From assembly GCA_050180235.1 (NCBI GenBank), contig JBFXEJ010000052.1, positions 1-41,659 on the forward strand: DNA of 41,659 nt, written 5' to 3'. The notes under the pieces were generated by a model. The model saw only the letters and a program-made list of their open reading frames with translations. It was not told the origin of the DNA and did not search any database. The position numbers and the translations under genes were made by a program. The DNA comes from JAABRU01 sp050180235. Lineage in GTDB: Bacteria > Desulfobacterota > Desulfobacteria > Desulfobacterales > Desulfococcaceae. Positions within the stretch are counted from its first letter, which is position 1. Each line of letters starts with the position of its first letter. Shown here piece after piece: positions 7,925 to 16,513 of the stretch.

Positions 7925-10309
7925 GTGTATAATATATTCAGACAGCATAGCAAAATATGGATATTGATTTCTCTGCTTTTCATGAGCCTGCGCCCATTCC
8001 CCGGACTTGCAGATCAAAAGACTGCGGATGAACCGTCCGCTATTACAGAACTGGATCAGCAACTGGCCCATGCCGGGGAGCAGGATCAGAGCATTCTGCT
8101 CATTAAAAGGGGCGGGGCATATCAGGCACTGGGGCATTTGGGAGAGGCCATGAATGATTTCCATGCGGCCCTTGAAAACGCAAAGTCCGCAGATCAGCCC
8201 CTGGCTGCCGCGATTGCGGCCCAGTCTCTCGGATACCTTCATTTTCTGCAGGGGGAAGCTGCTCTGGCCGACTCGCTTCTGCGCACGGCACTCGCGGAAG
8301 CCAAATCTCTGGATCAGCCGGTTCTGACCGCATCCTGTGCCAACCGTCTGGGAACCGTGCTTTTCAGTCAGAACCGGAGCGAAGAGGCCTGGCTTCTTTA
8401 TGAGGAAGCCCTGCAGTATGCGGCACAGACAGGCGATCCGGGACTGGAGGCCGGTATCCGCAGGAACATGGCCCGCATTCTTTCGGATGACACAAGGGCA
8501 ATGGCCCAGCTTGGGATTGCCCGGAAAGCCGCTGCAAAGGCTGCATCTTCCGGTGAACGGACTGACCTGCTTCTGGGAATTGCATCCGAAGCCGGGCGCA
8601 GGGAAACAGGGGAATCCGGGATCCGTTTTGCCTTTGACTGTCTGAAAGAGGCCATGTCCCTTGCCGGAGCACATGGAACCAGTCTTCAGTTGTCCCAGTG
8701 TGCCGGACGGATGGGCGGTCTGTATGAGAAAACCGGCCAATACCGGGAAGCCATGAACCTGACTGCTCAGGCACTGGAAACCGCGCGATCTTCTGATGCC
8801 CATGATCTGCTGCTTCTTTGGGAATGGCAACGGGCACGGCTGCTGCGGGCACAGGGGGACATGGAAAGGGCAGTGGCCGCCTGCCGCCGGGCTGTGTATC
8901 ATATTGAGGCCATCCGTCAGGATATTCCCATCACATATCAGGATGGCCGATCTTCCTTCACAGAAACCCTGTCCCCCATTTATCTGGGGCTGGCTGATAT
9001 GCTTCTTCTCTCTGCTGCAAAAGAAACCGGAGAGGGAAGGCGTCAGACTCTGCTCCGGGAAGCCCGGCAGTCGGTGGAGCGCATCAAGAAAGCGGAACTG
9101 ACCGATTATTTCCGTGATCCCTGCGTTGCAGCGCTGACACGGGGGATTGAAGACCTTTCGCCTTCCACTGCGGTAATTTATCCCATCATTCTTCCTGACC
9201 GGCTGGAACTGCTGCTGGATATGGGCGGGCAGTTATGGCAGAAAAGCACAGCAGTGAAACAGGAAACCCTGGAGCAGACTGTCCGTCTGCTGACCGCCCA
9301 ACTGCGGAGCCGTCAGGCTTTTGAAAAAACAGGGGAAGAGGTTTATGCTTGGCTCTTCGGGCCTGTGGCTTCCCTGCTGGAAGAACATAAGGTGGATACC
9401 TTGGTGTTTGTGCCTGACGGGGTTTTCCGCATGTTTCCGGCTGCTGCCCTGTGGGACGGAAAAAGATTTATGGCAGAACGTTTTGCCATTGTCACAGCTC
9501 CGGGCATGAGTCTGCTGGATCCTGCGCCCCTGGTCAGAGGGGAAATGCTTTCTCTTATGGCCGGGATGAGTGATCCGGGACCTGTGATTTTTGATCTTCC
9601 GGAAAATTTCTGGCAGGCCATGACCCGCAGCCCGGAGAGTGCACGGGATTTGGGAATACGTGGAATATCTGTGGAAGTGGAGCCTTTTGAAGGCACGGAA
9701 CCCCTGCCCCGGTCTGCCAAAGAAAATCCGGAACTCATCCGGAAAATCCGGCAGAGACTGGCCCTGCCCGGAGTGGATGCGGAAATCCGTCAGATTTCGG
9801 GTCAGTTGCATGGAACCGTGCTTCTGAATGAAAATTTTCAACTGGAACGTTTTGCACGGGAAATTAGCGTTCAGTCCTTCCATGTGGTGCATATCGCGTC
9901 TCACGGATATTTCGGCGGCAAACCTGACCAGAATTTCATTATGACCTATGACAGACGGCTGGACATGAACACACTGGAGGCCATGATCAAACCCAAGCAG
10001 CTTGCGGACACCCCTGTGGAACTGATTATCATGAGCGCTTGTCAGACTGCCGAAGGGGATGAGCGTTCGCCTTTGGGACTGGCCGGGGTGGTGCTGAAAT
10101 CCGGCGCACGGAGCGCTCTCGGCTCTCTGTGGCCTGTTTCGGATCTCGCGGCTCAGGAAATGCTGCCCGCGTTTTATACCCATATAAAAGAGCCGGGTGT
10201 CAGCAAAGCCGAAGCCCTGCGCCGCACGCAGATTTCTCTGATGCAGAAAAAAGAGTTCCGGCATCCTTTTTACTGGTCTCCTTTTATTCTGATAGGAAAC
10301 TGGCTGTGA
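7925..10309 (+). CDS. Exported TPR-CHAT domain protein (caspase-like protease family)
   Basis: 794 aa with a GTG start 4 nt after TTTGAGGAGG. Residues 1-30 look like a signal peptide (hydrophobic ILISLLFMSL, then GLADQK). Residues about 40-340 are helical tetratricopeptide-like repeats (QALGHLGEAMNDFHAAL, NRLGTVLFSQNRSEEAW). The CHAT domain occupies about 470-794: VDTLVFVPDGVFRMFPAAAL at its start, HIASHGYF with catalytic H660, MSACQTAEGD with catalytic C706, and GLAGVVLKSGARSALGSLW after it. CHAT proteins are clan-CD cysteine proteases. Here both dyad residues are present and export is predicted. It lies 74 bp upstream of the first TPS exoprotein on the same strand, so processing or control of that exoprotein is a reasonable guess. 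Confidence 0.85.
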   Translation: MYNIFRQHSKIWILISLLFMSLRPFPGLADQKTADEPSAITELDQQLAHAGEQDQSILLIKRGGAYQALGHLGEAMNDFHAALENAKSADQPLAAAIAAQSLGYLHFLQGEAALADSLLRTALAEAKSLDQPVLTASCANRLGTVLFSQNRSEEAWLLYEEALQYAAQTGDPGLEAGIRRNMARILSDDTRAMAQLGIARKAAAKAASSGERTDLLLGIASEAGRRETGESGIRFAFDCLKEAMSLAGAHGTSLQLSQCAGRMGGLYEKTGQYREAMNLTAQALETARSSDAHDLLLLWEWQRARLLRAQGDMERAVAACRRAVYHIEAIRQDIPITYQDGRSSFTETLSPIYLGLADMLLLSAAKETGEGRRQTLLREARQSVERIKKAELTDYFRDPCVAALTRGIEDLSPSTAVIYPIILPDRLELLLDMGGQLWQKSTAVKQETLEQTVRLLTAQLRSRQAFEKTGEEVYAWLFGPVASLLEEHKVDTLVFVPDGVFRMFPAAALWDGKRFMAERFAIVTAPGMSLLDPAPLVRGEMLSLMAGMSDPGPVIFDLPENFWQAMTRSPESARDLGIRGISVEVEPFEGTEPLPRSAKENPELIRKIRQRLALPGVDAEIRQISGQLHGTVLLNENFQLERFAREISVQSFHVVHIASHGYFGGKPDQNFIMTYDRRLDMNTLEAMIKPKQLADTPVELIIMSACQTAEGDERSPLGLAGVVLKSGARSALGSLWPVSDLAAQEMLPAFYTHIKEPGVSKAEALRRTQISLMQKKEFRHPFYWSPFILIGNWL

Positions 10310-10383
10310 AAACAAAACAGACTTCCGAAGTTTCCGAAAATACTGCTTACTGATTCCTTTCATTATTGTTGGGGGAACTGGCC

Positions 10384-13300
10384 ATGAAAACAAAATATTT
10401 TCTGATGTTATTGAGCTGGCTGTTGCTGCCGGTGAGTATTCAGGCTGATGTTGTCACAGACGGCACGGTGGGCCCTGCACAGTCCCTAAACGGCCCGGAT
10501 TATCAGATTTCCCATGATCTGGGAAAAACAGCCGGGCAGAATCTTTTCCACAGTTTTCAGCAGTTTTCCGTCTCAAACGGGCAAAGCGCAACCTTCACCG
10601 GCCCGGATTCCATTGAGAATGTCATCTCCCGTGTCACAGGCGGGGAAATCTCCAGCATTGACGGACTGCTGCGATCTCAAATCGGAACTGCGGATTTCTT
10701 TTTCATAAATCCCTCCGGTGTGGTATTCGGCCCCAATGCACAGGTGGATGTTCCCGCAGCCTTTCACGTCAGCACAGCAGATGAACTGCGCTTTGCGGAC
10801 GGGAATGTGTTCAGCGCCACAAATCCGAATACCAGCACTTTGACTGCTGCACAGCCGGAATCCTTCGGTTATCTCTCTCCGCAACCGGCCAGCATAGTCC
10901 TGAATGGGAGTCGGCTGGAATTTGCCCCGGAAAGTAAGGTTTCACTGACCGGCGGAGATGTGAGCCTGACCGGGACAACAGAACAGAAAGCAGAACTGAT
11001 TTCCGAAGCAGGCGAAATCCGAATCACCGCAATGGGTGTGCAGACCGGGCAAGTGCCGGTTTCCGGGAAAGCAGATACGGAGATGAAGGGAAAACTCACA
11101 CTGGAGTCAGCAGCAGTGGAGGCAGGCGGCAACGGCGGCGGTCATATTCTGATTCAGGCCGGGGAAGCTGAAACAGAGAACACAGGCATAGCCGCAAACA
11201 ATACCGGCAGCAGAAATGCTGAGGGCGGTATCGATTTGCTGGTAAACGGCAATCTGACCCTCACGCAGGAGACGTTTATACAAAGCGGTGCATTGGGAGA
11301 GGGGGATTCCGGAGGAGTGAGAATCTCAGCAGACGGCTTTCTGCATTTGGAAGATGGCTCGGAAATTGCGGTCTATACGCAGGCTGAGGGAAACTCAGGG
11401 GATTTGAATATCAGCGCGGGCAATATTCAGACAGAGGATTCCATATTTCTGAGTGCTGCTTTATCCGGTGCTAAAGGAAATGCAGGCAATATAACTGTTC
11501 AAACCAATGATCTCATAATCAAAGGAAACAACGAGCAGCTTACAGGCATTTTAAACCAGTCCCAGTATGGTTCTTTCGGTAACGCGGGCACAGTGGAGAT
11601 CACAGCAGACGGACTTCTGGAGATATGCAATGGTGCAGAGATTTCAGGCGGAACATTTTCTGAAGGCAATGCAGGCAGTGTGAAAATCCAAGCCGGGGAA
11701 ATCCGAATTGACGGTCAGGGTTCTGATCTGCTTACCGGAATTTCATGTTCAGCCGAACCCGAATCCGCAGGCAATGCGGGCACTGTGGAAGTGACCACGG
11801 ACGGCCTTCTGGAAGTGCTTAACGGAGCAATGATTTCAAGTTCCACATTTTCAGAGGGCAATGCAGGCGGTGTGAAAATTCAGGCGGGAAATCTGAAAAT
11901 TGATAATCAGGATTCTGACAGTCAGTTTACACGAATTTCCAGCAGCACCTATTCTGGTTCCGGCAATGCGGGTACGTTGGATATCACAGTCACAAACCTT
12001 CTGGAACTGATCAACGGGGCAAAGATTTCGAGTGATACCTTTGGTGAGGGAAATGCAGGCAGTGTGAAAATTCAGGCGGGAAATCTGAAAATTGATGATC
12101 AGGGTGCTGAGGGTCAGTTTACAGGAATTTTCAGCGATACTTACTCAGGATCAGTGGGGGACGCAGGCTCTGTGGATGTGACCACGGACGGCCTTCTGGA
12201 AGTGCTAAACGGAGCAATGATTTCAAGTTCCACATTTTCAGATGGCAATGCAGGCAGTGTGAAAATTCAGGCGGGAAATCTGAGAATTGATGGCCGGGGT
12301 GATGAAAGTCAATTAACAGGCATTTCCAGCAGAACCTATTCTGTTTCCGGCAATGCAGGCACTGTGGATATCACAGTCACTAACCTTCTGGAACTGATCA
12401 ACGGGGCAAAGATTTTGAGTGACACCTTTGGTGAGGGAAATGCAGGCAGTGTGAAAATTCAGGCGGGAAATCTGAGAATTGATGGCCGGGGTAATGAGAG
12501 CCAATTAACAGGCATTTCCAGCAGAGCCTATTTTGGTTCCGGAAATGCCGGCACTTTGGATATCACAGTCACAAACCTTCTGGAACTGATCAACGGAGCC
12601 CGGATTTCAAGCGACACCTCTGGAGAGGGACATGCAGGCAGTGTGAAAATTCAGGCGGGAAATCTGAAAATTGATAATCAGGGTTCTGACAGTCAGTTTA
12701 CACAAATTTCCAGCAGCACCAATTCTGGTTCCGGCAATGCCGGCACTTTGGATATCACAGTCACAAACCTTCTGGAACTGATCAATGGAGCCCAGATTTC
12801 AAGCGACACCTTTGGTGAGGGAAATGCAGGCGGTGTGAAAATTCATGCGGGTAATCTGAGAATTGATGGCCGGGGTAATGAGAGTCAATTAACAGGCATT
12901 TCCTGCCATACAGGCAGCTCCGGCAATGCAGGCACGGTGGATATTACAGTCCGTAACCTTCTGGAAATGAAAAACAGAGCAGTAATTTCGAGTTTCTCTG
13001 CCGCTCAGGGCAATGCGGGCACGATAAATATTACAGTCGGCAGCCTTCTGGAAATGAAAAACGGAGCAGGGATTTGGACCGACACCTTTGCCCAGGGCAA
13101 TGCAGGTAATGTGAATATTCAGACCTGCGAGTTAAAAATTGATGGCCAGGGTTCTGATGACATGACAGGCATTCATAGCAATGCATTCGGTTCCGGTAAC
13201 GCTGGCACGTTGAATATCACAGTCTCCAGCCTTCTGGAGATTCTCAATGGTGCAGCTATTTCGAACGCAACTCATGACGGAGATGGGGGAAGAGTGACCA

Positions 13301-14760
13301 TTCATGCGGGAAATCTGAAAATTGACGGAGGTGCTGAAAAACAGTCTGCCAGTATTTCAAGTGATTCATTTGGTTCAGGCAATGCAGGCACGGTGGATAT
13401 CACGGTCGGAAATCATTTTGAGATGCTGAACGGAGCAGTGATTTCAAGTATTTCCGGTGCCCAGGGCCACGGGGGCACTGTGAATATCACGGTTGATAAT
13501 GTCATGGAAATTCTCAGCGGAGCATTCATATCGAGCAACACCGGTGCCCAGGGCAATGCCGGTGAGGTAATCATTCATGCAGGAGACCTGAAAATAGACG
13601 GTCAGGGTTTTCAGGATTATGCAACAGGCATTGCCGGTTCTGCCGCCCGTTTTTCTTCCGGCAATGCGGGTACGGTGGATATTACTGTTGACAATCTTCT
13701 GGAAGTTCTTGACGGGGGGATAATTTCGGGCAATACCCGTGCTGTAGGAAATGCCGGAGAGGTGAAGATCGTTGCCGGTGAACTGATGATTGACAGCAAA
13801 GATTCGGGGAAATTTACCGGCATTGCAGGCTTTGCCGATGAATACGCAGGCGGATATGCGGGAGAAATCTCTATAACTGCGGATGCAGTAACGGTTTTGA
13901 ACGGCGGACAGATCAGCATTGCAGCCAATCAGACCCTTCCGGAAGAAAACCTGTCCGATATTCCCCAAACCTCAATCCGCATAGATACCGGCCAACTGTA
14001 CCTTGACCGGAACGCCCGCATCACCGCCGAAAGCACCGGCAACGTCCCGGCTGCTGCAATCCATATTCAGACCGGCGATCTCTTCATTGAAAACAGCAGC
14101 CGCATCACCACATCCGCCAGAGAAGCAGACGGCGGCCCCATTTCCATTCAGGGAGAAACCCTGATTCTCCGGGACGGTCTTATCACCACCTCGGTGGAAG
14201 GGGAAGCCGGGAACGGCGGAAATATAACTGTTTCCGGAATGATTTCCGGACCTGCGGATGTGCTGGTTTTTGACGGCGGATTCATCCAGGCCAACACCGC
14301 AGCCGAAAATGCACGGGGCGGGGATATTTTCATTGATGCCAAAGCCGTAATAGCCAATAACGATTCCCTGGAAGTCGGCGGTACAGAACGGCAGACCTTT
14401 GAACCCGGTTCCGGACGCAACATCATCCAGGCCGCTGCACCGGGCGGAGAGCAGGGAACCATAAACATCACTGCACCGAATCTGAACATCAGCGGATCCC
14501 TGATAAATATCTCCTCCGGATTTGCCGCACCGGTCACTCCGTCCGAAGACCCCTGCCGGGCAGCAGCCGGTCAGAATCCCAGTTCCCTTGTCCTCAAAGG
14601 CCGGGGCGGACTCCCCCCTGATCCGGATCATCTTTCGGTTCCTTTTTTTGGCAAAGAAAGGCTGGATCGGCTGCGGGAACCGGACAGGAAACAGGAAGAA
14701 TGGCCTGAAAATCCGGATAAATCAACAGGAAAGACGCATCATGGCCTCCTTTGTCCCTGA
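10384..14760 (+). CDS. TPS-type filamentous exoprotein 1 (haemagglutinin N-terminal domain, repeat adhesin)
   Basis: 1458 aa. ATG 10384 begins a clean signal peptide (FLMLLSWLLLPVSIQA) after GGGGGA; the upstream TTG is less likely. Residues about 22-145 are the TPS secretion domain (VVTDGTVGPAQSLNGP, GQNLFHSF, ENVISRVTGG, FFINPSGVVFGPNA) recognised by a TpsB outer-membrane pore. The body is a predicted beta-helix of 64-aa repeats with the pattern GNAGSVKIQAG..RIDG...FTGISS....SGNAGTV.ITV..LLE..NGA.ISS.TF.EG. The C-terminus has DPCRAAAG and SSLVLKGRGGLPPDP, conserved in this exoprotein class. It probably forms a surface fibre or adhesin. Two paralogues follow downstream; no TpsB gene is in the window. 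Confidence 0.9.
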   Translation: MKTKYFLMLLSWLLLPVSIQADVVTDGTVGPAQSLNGPDYQISHDLGKTAGQNLFHSFQQFSVSNGQSATFTGPDSIENVISRVTGGEISSIDGLLRSQIGTADFFFINPSGVVFGPNAQVDVPAAFHVSTADELRFADGNVFSATNPNTSTLTAAQPESFGYLSPQPASIVLNGSRLEFAPESKVSLTGGDVSLTGTTEQKAELISEAGEIRITAMGVQTGQVPVSGKADTEMKGKLTLESAAVEAGGNGGGHILIQAGEAETENTGIAANNTGSRNAEGGIDLLVNGNLTLTQETFIQSGALGEGDSGGVRISADGFLHLEDGSEIAVYTQAEGNSGDLNISAGNIQTEDSIFLSAALSGAKGNAGNITVQTNDLIIKGNNEQLTGILNQSQYGSFGNAGTVEITADGLLEICNGAEISGGTFSEGNAGSVKIQAGEIRIDGQGSDLLTGISCSAEPESAGNAGTVEVTTDGLLEVLNGAMISSSTFSEGNAGGVKIQAGNLKIDNQDSDSQFTRISSSTYSGSGNAGTLDITVTNLLELINGAKISSDTFGEGNAGSVKIQAGNLKIDDQGAEGQFTGIFSDTYSGSVGDAGSVDVTTDGLLEVLNGAMISSSTFSDGNAGSVKIQAGNLRIDGRGDESQLTGISSRTYSVSGNAGTVDITVTNLLELINGAKILSDTFGEGNAGSVKIQAGNLRIDGRGNESQLTGISSRAYFGSGNAGTLDITVTNLLELINGARISSDTSGEGHAGSVKIQAGNLKIDNQGSDSQFTQISSSTNSGSGNAGTLDITVTNLLELINGAQISSDTFGEGNAGGVKIHAGNLRIDGRGNESQLTGISCHTGSSGNAGTVDITVRNLLEMKNRAVISSFSAAQGNAGTINITVGSLLEMKNGAGIWTDTFAQGNAGNVNIQTCELKIDGQGSDDMTGIHSNAFGSGNAGTLNITVSSLLEILNGAAISNATHDGDGGRVTIHAGNLKIDGGAEKQSASISSDSFGSGNAGTVDITVGNHFEMLNGAVISSISGAQGHGGTVNITVDNVMEILSGAFISSNTGAQGNAGEVIIHAGDLKIDGQGFQDYATGIAGSAARFSSGNAGTVDITVDNLLEVLDGGIISGNTRAVGNAGEVKIVAGELMIDSKDSGKFTGIAGFADEYAGGYAGEISITADAVTVLNGGQISIAANQTLPEENLSDIPQTSIRIDTGQLYLDRNARITAESTGNVPAAAIHIQTGDLFIENSSRITTSAREADGGPISIQGETLILRDGLITTSVEGEAGNGGNITVSGMISGPADVLVFDGGFIQANTAAENARGGDIFIDAKAVIANNDSLEVGGTERQTFEPGSGRNIIQAAAPGGEQGTINITAPNLNISGSLINISSGFAAPVTPSEDPCRAAAGQNPSSLVLKGRGGLPPDPDHLSVPFFGKERLDRLREPDRKQEEWPENPDKSTGKTHHGLLCP

Positions 14761-14807
14761 CAGGCATGAACTTATATGATTTTCATGACCGAAAATTTTC
14801 GTATATT

Positions 14808-14933
14808 AACCCAAGTTGCTACCTATAAAATTATAAACATCATATAAACAGGATGTTATAAAAAAGACGGTAATTTTGCCTAAAATTCGCTGCCTGATAT
14901 TATTGAATTTTTCCATAGGTAGCAACTTGAGTT
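14808..14933. mobile_element. 126-bp miniature element nested in an older repeat, 5-bp target duplication
   Basis: 19-bp terminal inverted repeats, AACCCAAGTTGCTACCTAT (14808-14826) and its complement at 14915-14933, match with one mismatch. ATATT flanks both sides (14803-14807 and 14934-14938). The flanking sequence joined across the element resembles the uninterrupted repeat at about 34526-34600, which acts as an empty site. No coding capacity. Confidence 0.85.
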
Positions 14934-14941
14934 ATATTAAA

Positions 14942-14974
14942 AAAAACCGGATTTTTCCGAAAAATCCGGTTTTT
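14942..14974. terminator. Perfect 15-bp hairpin, probable terminator of TPS gene 1
   Basis: AAAAACCGGATTTTT, CCG loop, AAAAATCCGGTTTTT. The A and T ends make it a possible bidirectional terminator. It is part of a dispersed repeat (second copy 34553-34579), about 180 bp after the TPS stop. The rest of 14761-15207 is the miniature element at 14808 plus unremarkable sequence. Confidence 0.6.
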
Positions 14975-15207
14975 CGGAAAATTTATGTCTGAAAATATAT
15001 GGAAACGCACTTATAATATCCTGTTTTTACTGATCCCGGATTTTTTGAACCTTAATTCGTATTTTAAGCGCCATTGCCGGAAGGAGGCAGCTTATGCTTG
15101 ATATTACGATATATTGCAGCAGTTTACGGCAATATTTTGTTTCCATGAACAAAAGTGTCACCCATAAGACAAGAACTTTTCACCCTGTTTACCATAAAGG
15201 AGGAAAC

Positions 15208-16386
15208 ATGAACCGCTTTCTGTTTCTTATTATTCTGGTTTTTCAGATCATACCGGCCGGCAAAGCATTTTCATTTTCGGAAATGCAGGGAAAAGCCATA
15301 AAAGTAACTGCCGAAAATTTTATTATAATCAAATCAGGCAGTAAGAATCTCGGCGTTAAACTGGCAGCAGTAAAGACTCCCGGTATAAACGATAAGTTCG
15401 GCAAAGAGGTGAATCAGTATATATCAGATACGGTTTTGAATAAGCAGCTTACTGTTTACATTGAAAATAAAGAGAGTGAAAGCCGTTATTCCGGCTTTGT
15501 CTATATAAAAGATATATGCCTGAATGAAGATATGATTCAAAAAGGCTATGCGGCTTTCGGCAAATGCGGGTATGACCTTTGCATAAAATGGGAAAATTAT
15601 GAAAAACAGGCGAAAAAGCAAAACCTGGGAATGTGGGAGAAAAAACCGGCATCCTATCTTGAAACCGTAAGTTCAGAACCCGAATCCTTTCAGGCAGACG
15701 GCTTTGCATTTTCAGTTTATGAAGGGTGGGTTCAAATTCCCGGTGATGTTGTCAGGGAATATGAAAAGAATGTGAATGCCCAGAGCGCTGAAATGAGAAA
15801 AAAGACAAATGTTCCTGAACAGCATTATGATTACGCATTCCAGTTGAAAAGTTCCAAAGAATGGTTTGAATATCCCTATATCCTCATCCGGATAAGCAAT
15901 GAGAAAAGGATACCCAAAAGGGATTTGGATAAATTGATAAAAATATCTTCCGAAAATCTGAATGATCCGGATGAGTTGGATTTTTATGGTTTCGGTATTA
16001 CATCCGGGGAAGCACACTATGATCCCAATGAAAAAATCATCTGGATAAGCGGAGAATTCAATGATGCCAATAAGTGTAAGATAAACAGGGTGTCCGGTAC
16101 GATACCAACACAGAAAGGTTTTGTACAGGTCAGTTGCTGTTCACAGGCAAATCATTTTTCATACTACAAATCCTTTTTCCATTCAGTGATCAGGTCGGTT
16201 TCATTGTCTCCGAATCTGGTTTATCAATCAATATTGAGTGATAACCTTCCTGATTTTAGTAATATATTCAACCGGTTTTTGTTATGGGACATGATCAGCC
16301 TTTATAAATATAAAATTCTGATGGGTTCATTTATCTGTATCTCCATATTAATCAAGATTTTTTCAGAGATGCAGAAAAAGAAATGA
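15208..16386 (+). CDS. Degenerate staphylococcal-nuclease-fold protein with C-terminal extension and membrane anchor
   Basis: 392 aa, starting at ATG 15208 after AAGGAGG (5-nt spacing); an upstream in-frame ATG at 15094 lacks the signal-peptide context. The signal peptide is FLFLIILVFQIIPAGKAF. Residues about 27-150 follow the SNase/TNase fold: GKAIKVTAENFIII, LGVKLAAVKTPG in place of RLxGIDTPE, SRYSGFVYI in place of DRYGR.L, MIQKGYAAF, and KQNLGMW. The catalytic Arg, Glu and second Arg seem replaced, so nuclease activity is doubtful; compare the intact enzyme at 27039. A roughly 200-aa unrecognised region follows, then a likely C-terminal membrane helix (FICISILIKIF). It sits between TPS genes 1 and 2, so a role at the envelope with those exoproteins is possible. 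Confidence 0.65.
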   Translation: MNRFLFLIILVFQIIPAGKAFSFSEMQGKAIKVTAENFIIIKSGSKNLGVKLAAVKTPGINDKFGKEVNQYISDTVLNKQLTVYIENKESESRYSGFVYIKDICLNEDMIQKGYAAFGKCGYDLCIKWENYEKQAKKQNLGMWEKKPASYLETVSSEPESFQADGFAFSVYEGWVQIPGDVVREYEKNVNAQSAEMRKKTNVPEQHYDYAFQLKSSKEWFEYPYILIRISNEKRIPKRDLDKLIKISSENLNDPDELDFYGFGITSGEAHYDPNEKIIWISGEFNDANKCKINRVSGTIPTQKGFVQVSCCSQANHFSYYKSFFHSVIRSVSLSPNLVYQSILSDNLPDFSNIFNRFLLWDMISLYKYKILMGSFICISILIKIFSEMQKKK

Positions 16387-16513
16387 TCCGTTTTCTGTCA
16401 CCGGTTTCATGCTTTCCGGCCCGGCAGAATCCGGTCAATCTTTTTTAATCAAAGGCTTTGTATCTGTGTTTCCTCTGCGGAAACCCGGAGCAGAGCCGCA
16501 AGGAGGCAGTCTG

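Noticed and set aside
9233..10393. 386-codon open frame opposite the CHAT domain
   Set aside because: Shadow of a well-supported gene on the other strand; no start site and no recognisable domain.
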